NCBI GenBank assembly: GCA_017470525.1
Contig: JAFUYM010000043.1
Location: forward strand, 1 to 64,000
From: Bacteroidaceae bacterium
GTDB taxonomy: Bacteria > Bacteroidota > Bacteroidia > Bacteroidales > Bacteroidaceae
Direction of reading: 5' to 3'
Length of the DNA: 64,000 nucleotides
Part shown: piece after piece, positions 9,601 to 18,900 of the stretch
Numbering within the stretch: position 1 is the stretch's first letter
Layout: each line of letters opens with the position of its first letter
Notes under the pieces: generated by a model
What the model was told of the DNA's origin: nothing
The model's database searches: none
Seen by the model: only the letters and a program-made list of their open reading frames with translations
Program-made: the position numbers and the translations under genes

Positions 9601-12600
9601 CAACGGGGAACATATTGAGCACATAGCCCTGCAGGGGCTTAGCCTCAAGGAAGGTTCCGTCGCGCATCACGGTGAAGGTCACCGTCTTCAGCGATTTTTT
9701 CATATTGGTGGTCTGGCTGGCCTGCACGGTGAAGCGTGCCCGTCCGAGGCTGTCTATCGCCACTGGCTCATCGTATGAACCGGGGTTCATGCCGTTCTGC
9801 ATCATGGCCATGCCGCCGCCCAGTCGGACGATGTCAACCTTGCCAGCTGGGTCATTGTTGTAAAGATAGTTCTCGCCCACCTGCAACTCAATGGTATATT
9901 TGCGATCAATGCTGAACACGGGGTACGTGAAGCTGTAAACCGCCTTCGTCGTGTCGGCGGGGTTCGGGAATGCCAGAGGCACCTCCACCGTCTCGCCCGT
10001 CAGTTCGCTGGCGTAGTAGTTCTTGTCGCCGAAGTAGTCGAACGAGTCGTAGCCCAACTGCGTGTAGGTCACCTCCACCGGTGCACGGTAGATGCGGTTG
10101 TAGATGGCGTTGTAAGTCAGCTTGGGGTCTTTCACCGTTATGGTGTCAACGTCCTTGTAGCTGCCCGTGTAGGTAATGGTGTCCGGGGTGAGGCAGTCGG
10201 TCAGGTCGATGACCTCGCTCACCTGTCCCTCCTGGAACAGCGTGGGATAGCCGGTGCAATACACTTGCTGCACCTTCCAGCGTACTGGTGGCAGCAGCAG
10301 TTCGTACTCACCCGTCGTCGGGTCGGGCCATACGGTCATGCGCTTGCGCTGGGTCTTCACCGACGTGAAGTGCTTGTTGCCGTTGCGCTGGTGGCGCACC
10401 ACCTCCTCACGCTCCGTCTTGTTCGGGTTCAGGTTGTCATAGACCAACCACGACGTGTTGTCGCCCTCAAGGGTGAGCACGATGGTCAGCGAGTCGCCCA
10501 GGTTGTTTGTCGAGAGGTTGTTGCCCAAAGGCTTCTGGCCCTGATCCTCGCCGCCGACCACGCGGCCAGCGAGCTTCACCTTCGTGGCGTCGTAGAAGTA
10601 GATGCCAGCCACATCGTCGGTGAAGTTGTGGCCAGTGGCGCCCTTGAAGTAGCCGTCATTCGTAAAGTTGTGGCCGTCCATCACCACCTGGATGGTGTCG
10701 TTGCCGGGCAGCACGCGGAAGGAGAACGAGCCGTCGTACTCTGTCTCTAAGAGCTTGCCCTTCGTGTTGTAAACCTTCTTGCCGTTCACCTTGAAGTTGG
10801 CACCCTTCACGGGGATGCTCGTGCCGTCGTACATCACGTAGCCCGAGAAGCGCTTGCCGTTCAGGATGGAGATTTCGCGCAGCGTCTCGTCGTTGCTATG
10901 GGCATCGAAGGTCACGCTGAAGCCCTTTGGCGAGAAATCTTCGCCGTTCTTGCCCACGGCACTCACATCGTACGTGACGCTCGCACCGCCCTGGTACGAC
11001 AGTTCGTCGGCCACGAAGTGTCCGCTATCGTCGGTGAAGACGCTCATCACCTTTTTACCTTTATAGTTGATGTCCACCTGGATGCCGGCAGCGCTGGTGC
11101 CGTCGTTGAAGCGCACATAGCCATCGACGCGGCCCGTGTGCTTGCACTCGCCCACCTTCACTTCGGTCGCGGTCGAGTCACGGCCCTCGCAGTCATTCAC
11201 ACCGAGCACCTTGTATTCGTAGATAGCCAGAGGCGACACGCTGGTGTCCTCATAGCTCATATCATCCAAGAAGGTGGCAATCTCTTTCCAGGCATCGTCG
11301 CCCTCGCCCTTCACGCGGCGCATCACGGTGAAGTAGTCGATGGGGTTGCCGTCGGTGTTCCAGGCCAACAGCACGCTGCTCTGCCGTGTCGTTGTCACCA
11401 GTTCCTGGTCTATCGTACCCGTGTTCTTGTGGTAGAAGTTCGGCAGTGTCGGCTTGGTAATCTCAGCGTAAACGGGTTCAGGAACCGTTGTGGTTTCAGG
11501 CATGAGCTTGTCGCCCTCCTTCGTCCAGCCGTAGGTGAAGTATGGTGCAAATTCTGCCTCAGTGGCACCAGTCATGCTACTGCCCATCACAGGCACCACT
11601 TTGTTGCCATCCACCTTCCACTCAGGACCCAGATTCTTGGCCAGATCGTTTGCTGACAGCGAGCCAACGTTGTTCCATGTGGTGCGTCTGGTCATCTTGG
11701 GCAGCGCGTTACTGCCATCCACATACCAGTTGTCAGCGCCCAGTTTATCGACCACTTTCTGCGGATTGCTATGGTTGATGCCAGCGTAATTGACTTCGTT
11801 CCAGCTTACGCCTTTGTAGGTATAGTTATTTGTGCTGTTGCCGGTATTACCCCATGCATCGCCATTCCCCTTATAGCAAAATCCAGCGTGATCCACGTAG
11901 TAATAATTTCCGTCATCCAAGCAATTGGTTACGTAGTTATCTGCACCGCCTCCCCAGCCGATGAATGCTCCGACGTAGGATGTTCCATCATTCTTTCCAT
12001 CGTTCTTGGTGCTAATGGCACCGTCGTACAGACAGTTGTTGATGGTGTGCGGTGAATCGTGTGCATGGCCAATGAAGCCGCCGGCATGTGTTGTGTTACA
12101 ATGGATAGAGGGCGATACCCAGCAACTCTGGATATTGCCTCTAAAACTGCTACCCACGAGTCCGGCTACGTGCTGGTCGCCGCCCATGCTGCCCGTGACG
12201 TGCAGGTTCTGGATGGTGTAGTCTTCGGCAGAAAGGAACAAGCCGTCAGTACCGTTGAGGTTCAGCGTATGGGCGTTGCCATCGAACGTACCCTTGAGGT
12301 TAAAAGCAGAAGTGCTTACTGTGATATCGGCATTCAGTATGGCGTTCACGATCTTACTGCCACGGTTGGAAAGTGCCGTCCGGTACTCATTCCAGTCACT
12401 GACGTTGTTGATGACGTGGCAGAACTCCTTGGTGGCATAGCAGTCCCGAGTCGTGTAACCGGCACCGCGCGCCCATGTGTCGCTGCCTTGGGGGTCGGTG
12501 TTGACACTGGCGGGCTTGAAGAGGCAGTTCACAAAGGTTACGAGACTGTTAGACCAGCCCACGAAGCCGCCGTTGTTATAAGTATTACCCTCGAAACTAC

Positions 12601-15301
12601 CGTCGAAGACACAGTTGCGGAAGGTGACACTTACATTCCCTGCTTCTTCAGCACCCATGAAGCCACCGATGGAGCCGTCGCCATTCGCACTGCTATTGAG
12701 CGTGACCGACGAGCGGCAATTCTCGATGGTTACCGAACTGGTGGCATAGCCTATCAGTCCGCCCGCATATTGAGCCGTGGTCTGGACGGTGCCAGCCGTC
12801 CGCAGGTTCTTGATAGTTGCAGCGCCTACATAAGCGAAGGGCCCGACTGCGGCACCATCAGTTCTATTGATAGCGACATTCAACGTATGGCCGTTGCCAT
12901 CGAAGGTGCCGCGATAGACAGCGGCCAAACCTCCACCAACATAATTGTTGACCGTGATGTCGGCGGCGAGGACAGCGTCCACGTCGTACTGACCCTTGGC
13001 ATCTTCCACCATATTGACAAACGTAAGCCAGTCGGCGGCGTTGCGGATGATGACCTGCGATGCATATTCGCGGGTAGCATAACTGTTGGTGAGCGAGTAA
13101 GTAACGTCCTGGTTGTCTAACACTGCCCACGTATCGCATTTATCGCCTTTGGTGGTGAGATGGTCGGGGGCAAAGAGACTGTTGTTGATAGACAGCGTGC
13201 TGCCTCGGGCTACCCAGCCTACGAAGCCGCCGTTCTCCGCGCTATTTTCACCCTCAAAAGCACCGTCGAACTTACAGTTGTTGATGATGACGGTGGCACC
13301 GCTCTGGCGGCCTATAAAGCCACCGTTGTCGGTAGCGCCGTTGTAGGAAGATTTGATAGTGACCGACGAGCGACAGTTCTCGATGGCGATTGTGGACTTA
13401 TCATTGGCATTGGCAATGAGACCAGCTACATTTCGCTCGTTGGTAGAAATGGTGCCAGCCACATGCAGGTTCATGATGGTGGCATTGCCTACATAGCGGA
13501 AGGGAGCAATGAAGCGGTTGTTGTAGGCGCTATTGGCACTTCCGCTGTAATTAACAGTGAGCGTGTGGCCGTTGCCGTCGAAGACACCCCGGTAGGGAGA
13601 ACTCGAATTCCAGCCTATCACTGCATCGGTCGCGATGTCGGCATAGAGGCGGGCATTTACGTCGTACTTGCCCTTGGCATCCTCCACCTTCTGGTTAAAC
13701 GCTAACCAGTCGGCAACCGAGCGGATGGAGAAGAAGTAGTTCTCCACCTGGTCTAGGTCGTTGATGGGCGACTCGCCCTTCTCCACATACATCTCTATAT
13801 CATAGTTCACGCACGAGCGCGTGAGGTTCACAATCTTGTAGCGTTGTGTGCGGTCGTTCTGGTCGAGATTGTAAATCAGGCTATCGACCACAGCACCGGC
13901 CTTGTTGCGCGACATGACGCGCAGCACCATCTGGGCACGCTCGTCCCATACAGCGCCATGCTCGTCGGCATAGTTCCACGACACGCGGACGGTGTAGGCA
14001 TTCTTGTCCTCCCAATCAGCCGAGTAGTCGGCAATGCGCAGCAGGTGCAGGTTATCGACAATGCTCTTCGTGCTCGCGAAGCAACTGTTCTTGGCCCAGT
14101 TCCAGTCTTTGGTGATGGTGCGGCGCACGCGGTAGGTCAGCTTGTCGAGCGTACCGCCATTCACCAGCATGTCAGGCGTGATGTCATCCATCAGCGTGTT
14201 GTCAACGAAGGTATAGGTTGACTGCTTGCTGACAGAGATGTAAGGCAACTGTTGTATGGTGACGAAGTCCTTCTCCTCACCGGTAATCGAACGCTGCACC
14301 TCGAAAAAGTCGGTGGGTGTCAAATCCTCATCGTCAGGATAGGTTATGTTCCACTTCACTTCCACCTTCAGGTCCTGGCCGTCCAATTGGCGGGCGGTCA
14401 CTCCGACGGGGGTGTGAATCACGGGGATGTTCTGCACCGCAGACCCTTGGTTCTCTATGAGGTAAGAACCCTTGTCGCTCGCCTCCTTGTAGCTGCAAAC
14501 GACGCGGAAGTTACGGTAGGGCACGTTGGCATCGAGCAGGATGGAACTGCTCTTCACGTTCTCAATCTTCTCCTCATGACGCTTGCCGGTATCGTCAGTG
14601 TACTCGTAGTGGGCACTGACAATGCTGTCGGAAGCCAGGAACCAGGGTATTTCCAGTTTGCCCGGGTTGTTCGCGCTCAGCATGGGCAGCGAGACGAAAG
14701 GCTCCAGCTTGGCACTTGCCGCCGGCATACTGATCTCCTTTGCCTGGAGGCCTGGCACTTGACGGTCTAAGACAGTGGCAGAGTTACCGTTACGCTTGAC
14801 ATACCAGGTGAACCTCAGCTTCTTGCCTAAAAGGTTGTAGGGCACAGCCCACTCGGCACTGAACCCGAAGGTCTTGCCGTCGCTGTTGCGCACCACGTCT
14901 TTCCAGCCGCCATTATTCTTGGTCAGCCGGAAGGTGTTCCTCGAATTACCCAGCGTAATGTCGAAGAAACCATCGGCAGTGGTAGTGAAGTTCACCGGCA
15001 ACGTTGTTTTGTCGTTGTCGATGTCCGTTTTAGACTCCCAGTGGAAGATGGTGATGGGGTCAGCGCCATCTACAGAAACCCGGAGGTTACCGTCGTAGAT
15101 CCACGTGTCGGCACCGCTCGTGTCATAGCACGGAGCCGTGAAGTAGATGACATTCGAGCCGCCCAGTTCCACTACGTAGTTGTCCGGCTCATCCTCATAC
15201 GATGCCGCCGCCGTCTGTGGCAGCAGCCATGCGAAGAGCACCAGCAGCAGCATCCACTGCCACGGTCGCCCTCGCCTCAAGTTAGTTAATTTGTTGTACA
15301 T
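3671..15301 (-). CDS. Giant secreted multidomain protein B (3876 aa)
   Basis: Signal peptide: residues about 15-33 (WMLLLVLFAWLLPQTAAA). Order of parts seen: unique beta-rich N-terminus with fibronectin-like stretches (to about 525); three GLUG-like beta-helix modules (about 525-1180) with repeats such as FDGNGHTL, ENCRSSVT and NGGFVGW; carboxypeptidase-regulatory-like domains (about 1390-1520, CKHTGRVDGYVRF then GKRFSGYVMYDG); a long region of unknown family containing DILRDPPGS; two LamG/concanavalin-like lectin domains (about 2815-2940 and 3000-3150); two copies of a 'GEx-GxA' beta-sandwich; a GWNWVSF region (about 3547); and a C-terminal tail GVYIFNGKKVFVK like other exported proteins here. 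The lectin domains suggest glycan binding at the cell surface. It is homologous along most of its length to giant A. Function unknown. Confidence 0.9.
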   Translation of the reverse strand: MYNKLTNLRRGRPWQWMLLLVLFAWLLPQTAAASYEDEPDNYVVELGGSNVIYFTAPCYDTSGADTWIYDGNLRVSVDGADPITIFHWESKTDIDNDKTTLPVNFTTTADGFFDITLGNSRNTFRLTKNNGGWKDVVRNSDGKTFGFSAEWAVPYNLLGKKLRFTWYVKRNGNSATVLDRQVPGLQAKEISMPAASAKLEPFVSLPMLSANNPGKLEIPWFLASDSIVSAHYEYTDDTGKRHEEKIENVKSSSILLDANVPYRNFRVVCSYKEASDKGSYLIENQGSAVQNIPVIHTPVGVTARQLDGQDLKVEVKWNITYPDDEDLTPTDFFEVQRSITGEEKDFVTIQQLPYISVSKQSTYTFVDNTLMDDITPDMLVNGGTLDKLTYRVRRTITKDWNWAKNSCFASTKSIVDNLHLLRIADYSADWEDKNAYTVRVSWNYADEHGAVWDERAQMVLRVMSRNKAGAVVDSLIYNLDQNDRTQRYKIVNLTRSCVNYDIEMYVEKGESPINDLDQVENYFFSIRSVADWLAFNQKVEDAKGKYDVNARLYADIATDAVIGWNSSSPYRGVFDGNGHTLTVNYSGSANSAYNNRFIAPFRYVGNATIMNLHVAGTISTNERNVAGLIANANDKSTIAIENCRSSVTIKSSYNGATDNGGFIGRQSGATVIINNCKFDGAFEGENSAENGGFVGWVARGSTLSINNSLFAPDHLTTKGDKCDTWAVLDNQDVTYSLTNSYATREYASQVIIRNAADWLTFVNMVEDAKGQYDVDAVLAADITVNNYVGGGLAAVYRGTFDGNGHTLNVAINRTDGAAVGPFAYVGAATIKNLRTAGTVQTTAQYAGGLIGYATSSVTIENCRSSVTLNSSANGDGSIGGFMGAEEAGNVSVTFRNCVFDGSFEGNTYNNGGFVGWSNSLVTFVNCLFKPASVNTDPQGSDTWARGAGYTTRDCYATKEFCHVINNVSDWNEYRTALSNRGSKIVNAILNADITVSTSAFNLKGTFDGNAHTLNLNGTDGLFLSAEDYTIQNLHVTGSMGGDQHVAGLVGSSFRGNIQSCWVSPSIHCNTTHAGGFIGHAHDSPHTINNCLYDGAISTKNDGKNDGTSYVGAFIGWGGGADNYVTNCLDDGNYYYVDHAGFCYKGNGDAWGNTGNSTNNYTYKGVSWNEVNYAGINHSNPQKVVDKLGADNWYVDGSNALPKMTRRTTWNNVGSLSANDLAKNLGPEWKVDGNKVVPVMGSSMTGATEAEFAPYFTYGWTKEGDKLMPETTTVPEPVYAEITKPTLPNFYHKNTGTIDQELVTTTRQSSVLLAWNTDGNPIDYFTVMRRVKGEGDDAWKEIATFLDDMSYEDTSVSPLAIYEYKVLGVNDCEGRDSTATEVKVGECKHTGRVDGYVRFNDGTSAAGIQVDINYKGKKVMSVFTDDSGHFVADELSYQGGASVTYDVSAVGKNGEDFSPKGFSVTFDAHSNDETLREISILNGKRFSGYVMYDGTSIPVKGANFKVNGKKVYNTKGKLLETEYDGSFSFRVLPGNDTIQVVMDGHNFTNDGYFKGATGHNFTDDVAGIYFYDATKVKLAGRVVGGEDQGQKPLGNNLSTNNLGDSLTIVLTLEGDNTSWLVYDNLNPNKTEREEVVRHQRNGNKHFTSVKTQRKRMTVWPDPTTGEYELLLPPVRWKVQQVYCTGYPTLFQEGQVSEVIDLTDCLTPDTITYTGSYKDVDTITVKDPKLTYNAIYNRIYRAPVEVTYTQLGYDSFDYFGDKNYYASELTGETVEVPLAFPNPADTTKAVYSFTYPVFSIDRKYTIELQVGENYLYNNDPAGKVDIVRLGGGMAMMQNGMNPGSYDEPVAIDSLGRARFTVQASQTTNMKKSLKTVTFTVMRDGTFLEAKPLQGYVLNMFPVGESTELLTDGQPLLFDILRDPPGSYSSNTLAKGATLNYSYMMNLTLMAGIMITYKDGKKLQTLSATVVAPQGSGTAVGPISAGETQEGSIDQFIYSAQGSKAFSYTMAIGNNISTSGDPSMVGADADLYIGAVQNVVVTPMSTVRAVNKKMFDQIAGRQGGINKASEMTKDIDYGTVVKIAEGCDANGDSIYLIRDVALGYGPKIQSQFIYSQKQILTQIIPNKAKEIVDMMFCGTKDEAQAIADRTGKPVYWSLREPKDSMFAVVNKQLSDRAYNYNIDKAEKGINYMVVIPNGTSPDQFNDEVTEKYQIIKAWTEMIAQNEYEKLQASDLLTNYDIAGAQGVNYSETFDSNFSNSWTHHFPVATEVDYFGPGISYATSAFSIGATIVGSILASMEEMKYWKSPGVATSKVDISKDDGWNASLDFAGKLSQWTITPVALYQTVGANSEAKAFNRTESFTIATDPMSRLSVDVYRVKPLYEYDKSGSLVHNMINPRYIANDSVGVTNIFTNYQFEKMTDLVTDFVGKEAREDGLTGPRGFVFRTRGGATQNPWEDQRTTKFYETGRELDARTLKIVNPKIRLDKQDVSGVSINDAAHFKVYVSNESEKPEATEGLTVLQLFSVDQTNTNGAKISVNGQTLTTGGMTISVVPGSETELDMEVRAGQGFDFMGLTIGVMSPTDAVNTKELVSFNVHYLHEAGGLAIAVPGDKWVLNTNAQMDSKRGWYLPVTINGFDRHQHNFDHIEFQYKESQRGDDSWTNICSFYADPTLMANANGVRKLIPENGNIVTEFFGESWVIERSYDLRAVLFCRNGSDFLTTSSKIISGIKDTRRPQLFGTPEPKSGILTQGDDIVFNFSEDIENNYLSAITNFEVKGEVNNNNVTETVSVQFNGTTASVESEAKRNFSGKDLTIDLMVKPAETGRDMPLFSHGSNGQKLQLWLTSDYKLKAVVNDQEFTSKSAIVSRGFTQVALVLNQQDSIVTLFNGGVEIGSGKLTSLYTGTGALIFGRTNEQNRNESKFYEGRMMEARLWYNAMTGGLIGTTYGSHRLTGYEKDLVDYYPMNEGSGDYVIDHTQGANAKLMDASWAIPKGVSLHLEKADKGVQLTRDALNSTSEQDYTLMFWFQTDAEGRGTLLSNGRGLREDNGAENQFHIGFEVDTLVYRSNGFAAKIPGNWSDGKWHNYAMTVNRGRGVANIYMDQELVTTFETDTLGGISGGYPLIGASRYDIVNEKDTLLSQDGMTPLKGYVDELMFFAQALPEQLIGTYATKSPVGDEAGLLTYLGFDRIERQKDNDLEMVPYAYSKKLYLDDKGEPRYQLNPETKEPTDTLVRDYVFVDSIDEILQHFDAGDAAPVVPNEEVKNLKFGFIGKGNQLLVEIDEPAARLNHRNLYVTVRDIEDKNGNTMASPKTACYYVTNSSLQWLINRLDATVKYGSSEGTELPFYNNGAQSHTYTIENCPRWLTLDKYSDVVAPQALDYVTATVSKDLNIGTYNEIIYLTDEEGITEPFYLNLTVEGEQPEWAASVNSEFLANSMNISGQVYLYGELDSDPRDIVGVFDNENQCHGFANITHDVQSSETGLYLTVYDSQPNDRELNFRLWQYSTGREIMLTTTPDITFAKDAMLGTDTPVRFDGGEAFVQNFNLKKGWNWVSFNVKSDQLNDVNKLLGSMKWSDGDILTELGSELTMTYEAAEKQWIATDNTDSVTITPQKSYAIKVKQDCTLSISGTAVKKQDDRTITLSKGWNAIGYTPMTNLTVETALSDYYDQAEQGDVIKSHTEFAYFTKTGNTGHWRGSLQYMRPGEGYMMLHTGDGETSFTYPYYDMSSNFREDWSTSTNRAAAKSRSTMSVSAVVEGFDVEDGDILVAYANGETVGEATILSGSAAETPEPLYLSIASDAKQGIWFAIERDGEIVAATGEMMTFQANAVIGTPDEPTAINFVKADYEDGKWYTISGLQLLKKPTQKGVYIFNGKKVFVK

Positions 15302-15389
15302 AAATAAAAGAATTTAATAAATGTATATAAATAAAATGTTGTTTCGTTGTTTTTGTCTAAGGATTGTATGTTTATTAAACGCAAAATAT

Positions 15390-15857
15390 TTATTCAGGGA
15401 TAAAGTTAACAACGTAGGGCTGGTCATCCTGCAAAGGGGGAAGTTCTGGACTGAAGTGATGCCAGTCGCTGACGGTGTAGATGCGGCTGAGACGGGCGCA
15501 GTAGTAACAGAGACTGACGGCACCGCTGTCGCTGGTGCCTGCCACGACAAGGGGAAAGTAGATTTGTCCGCTCGTGTGCTGAGGGGTGCTGACGGCACGA
15601 ATTTCGCCGTCCACGATGGCGCACAGCAGGTCATCGGCGGAGGCATAGGGCAGCAACATTTCCTGCAAGGTCACCTGCGCGGACATGGTGTACTCGTAGC
15701 GCATGTACAGGTCGGCGGGCACGGTCCAATCCGGTCGTTTGTCAGTACCTGTGGCCAGGTAGGAATTGGACGTTTCCTCCTGCTCGTCGCTGCTGCAAGC
15801 CCCGAACAAGAGACCTGCTAGCAGGACTACCATACTATAATAAATATTCTTTTTCAT
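15390..15857 (-). CDS. Short lipoprotein paired with giant protein A (155 aa)
   Basis: Signal MKKNIYYSMVVLLAGLLFGAC with lipobox FGAC, then SSDEQEE, as in the paralogue at 2820-3590. The mature part has only one beta unit (LLPYASADDLLCAIVDGEIR) where the paralogue has two. The protein stops at VVNFIPE, so it is about 100 residues shorter, either through a C-terminal deletion or as the ancestral single-unit form. It lies 81 bp after giant gene A and 88 bp before giant gene B on the same strand. Function unknown. The shared module with the giant proteins suggests a complex, but this is inference. Confidence 0.75.
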   Translation of the reverse strand: MKKNIYYSMVVLLAGLLFGACSSDEQEETSNSYLATGTDKRPDWTVPADLYMRYEYTMSAQVTLQEMLLPYASADDLLCAIVDGEIRAVSTPQHTSGQIYFPLVVAGTSDSGAVSLCYYCARLSRIYTVSDWHHFSPELPPLQDDQPYVVNFIPE

Positions 15858-15875
15858 CTTGCTATTTTGTTTTGT

Positions 15876-15931
15876 CTAAGGAGTTTAGGAGTTTGGGAAT
15901 TTTTCACCCCTTTCACTCCTTTACTCCTTAG
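15876..15931 (-). repeat. Intercistronic hairpin (copy 2)
   Basis: Same arrangement as at 3609-3663: AAGGAGTTTAGGAGTTTGGG opposite CACTCCTTTACTCCTTAG. The roughly 80-bp gap around it is almost identical in the two pairs, which suggests recent duplication or gene conversion. Confidence 0.55.
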
Positions 15932-15938
15932 AGGTTTT

Positions 15939-18900
15939 TCACTTAACAAAGACCTTCTGGCCATTGAAGATATACACTCCCTTTTGTGTAGGCTTCTTCT
16001 GGAGTCGAATACCTTGGAGGCTGTACCATCCGTCGCCATTGAGACGGTCGGCGGGGAGGAAATGGATGAGGGTGGGCTGAGCCAGCGTTCCCATGACGGC
16101 GTTGTCCACGTAGGTGAGGGACTGCGGTGTCGTGGCGACAGGTTCACCGTCGCGTTCGAGAATGAAGTGCAGATCCTGCTCCGATGCTCCCACTGTGAGG
16201 AAGAACAAGGGAGCATTGTCCTGCGTAAACTGGGAATCGATTTCTGCCACGCCACGCACTTCGGCGCCCTCGTAAACCACCAAGCGGTCACCTGGCTTCA
16301 GGTCGAAGTCCTCCACTCGGGCGATGACGTTCATGGACGAGCCCGTCGTGTTGCGGAAGATGGGTGCCTTTCGTGTCTCCGCAGTATTGTACTTCGTTCC
16401 TGTGCTGTAATACGGGTACCAGAATTTGCAATCTGTAGCGGCCTGACGTCGGAGCATATAACCCTCGCCTGTGCGCAGGTATTCCAGCGTACCCTTCCAC
16501 ATTCGGTTGCCCATGGCATCAATGCTGAGCACGGCAAACTCGCTTTGCGACTTGATGATGTCGCCTTCCGAGGCAGCATCGGTGTAGTCCGCCAGAGCCG
16601 TGGCAATGGGCAGGTTCATGGTCGAAAGGTAGCCGATGCGGTTCCATCCCTGATGTATTGTGATGCTTTCGAAGGACGCATTCTCGCCAGCAATGTAGAT
16701 GGTCTTCGGGTTCTTCGTATAGAAGCGATACATGCGCTTCGGGTTCAACTGTGTCGTCTTATCGCCATTGTCCCAATAACAGGTGTTGCTTTGCTGATCA
16801 AGTTTGTACGTAAGCAGGAATGCCCGATTGTTGCTCTCCAGAAGTTCCAGTCCGTCGCCGGCATCCCACGTGCCCATGCCATTCAGCAGGTCGCTCACGG
16901 TTGCCTCTTCGGGCTGCACGTAGGTTGAAGCCCAGTTCCAGCCTTTCTCCAGTTTCACTGCCTGCACCTCCTTCCAACTGGCAGTCAAGATGACAGGATT
17001 CGTTGCCGTACCTAAGATGGTATCGGCTTGGAACAGAATGGTTGCCTCCGACTCTTCCATGAGTGGGGAAGAATCGTTTTTGTGGGTCACCACATGGATG
17101 CGTCCAGTCGAGGCATCGTAGAACTCGAAGTTCACAGGCGTTCCATTGGCTCCTGCCGTGTTGTAGATGGTCAGATAGACCAGTCCGTCGTTTTCCGCTG
17201 TACCCTGTTTGACGTGGGCAGCCCCCAATGTGCGGTGTCCCGTACCTACGGCGGTCAGGATGTCGTCCGTGTCGTGGGCTATCTCGTCACCTATCGTCAC
17301 ACGGGCCACCATGTGCATCGTCATGTTGCCGCGTTTGAGTTCGTCATCGACAGCCCAATCGGGTGCATCGCCACGCACACGGATAGTGAGAGGAAGCGGT
17401 TCCGTCATGCCATTCTCGCCAACGATGTAGATGATTTCCTCGAAGTCACCGATGTTGATGTAGGGCGAAATGGTCAGCACAATGGGCATCTCGTCCAGTG
17501 CATCAATCTTGCCTCTCGTCTGTGAGGCTGTAATCCACTGGGGCATACCTTCGAGCGTAAACTCCTTCGTTTTGCCGCTCAGGTTCTCGATGGCCAAATC
17601 GACAGTCGCACCCTCGCCGTATTTCACATTGACGGTCTTCCGCTTCACGTTCCAGCGTAAGGGTGTACGATAGACATAGAGGTCCATTGCCACGGGCGAT
17701 GCCATCAGGTTACCCTGTAGGTCTGCCACCTCCTTCACGGTCACATATACGTTCGTCTTCTCTATCTGGTAGTCGGGCACATCAAGGTTGATGAAGAGTT
17801 CATTGTCTCGGGCCACATACGAATACTTGATGTTTTCCAACTTGCCGGCGTTCACCATCGGTGCGTAATGACGGCGGTCTGCATGGAGTGCGATGACTTT
17901 CTCACTAACGATGGTATCCACGTGGTTCTCCACAATGTTACCGTGGTTGTCCTTGTACTTCTTCAGGCTCAAGCCCGTCGGCATCAGTCGTTGCGTGTTG
18001 TCTGTCTGCCGTTCGGAACGGCTGAAGGGCAAGTAGGCAAGCAGTCCTATCTCTTCGCCCGACGGTGAATTCTTGCTAATGAGTTTCAGTACGTTTTCGG
18101 GTAGTGCCATCTCGAACATGGCAAGTTCGTCGATATAGCCTGCCATTGTTGAGTCGAAAGTGGAAAGTTGAGCGTTGAAAGTGGTTCCGAGGTAAAGCGC
18201 ATTGCCTTGGATGCCGCCAAGGGTGTCAACAGGGAAGGACTGTTCCAATTTCTCGTCCACGAAGAGGCGACCCACATTTTGGGCTCGATTCACCGACACG
18301 GCAACGTGGTGCCACGAGCCGTCGTGATAGAAGCCGCTGGCATTCACTTGCTGTCCACCAGAACGGAAGAACAGTTTTCCGTCTTCCAGACCGATGTTGA
18401 AGTGATCTTTCCAGCCGCTCTCGGTGCGCGCCTCGCCGTTGGACATCAGTGTGCAGTCCTCGTCGTTGGTACGGAACCAGAACATCATTGTATAGTCTTC
18501 GTATTCCGTGCGTTGGAAGGGCTGTGGATTCAACTTGATACCCTCCGTTCCGTCCAGACGCATGCTGATGCCGTCGGGCACCTTCCAGGTGGTACCAGCC
18601 AGCACGAGGTCGTTGCCGCCCACGGCATGGTCGTAGGCATACTCACCACTGCCCTCGTTCATCGGATAGTTGTCAATCAGTCCCAGTTCTGTCCCCTTCA
18701 GGCGTTTCTTGGCGTAAGTGCCCAGTTCAGCACTGGTCATGGCTTTGTTCCAGAGGCGAACCTCCATCATCTCGCCCTCGAAGCCGCTGCCGAACACGAG
18801 ATTTGCCGTACCGTCGTACATGCCATCAAACGAACTACTGCCAATGGATTCTTGATCGTTGTAGAAAGTGACGTGCGTCTGGTTTTCCTCTTCATCTACG

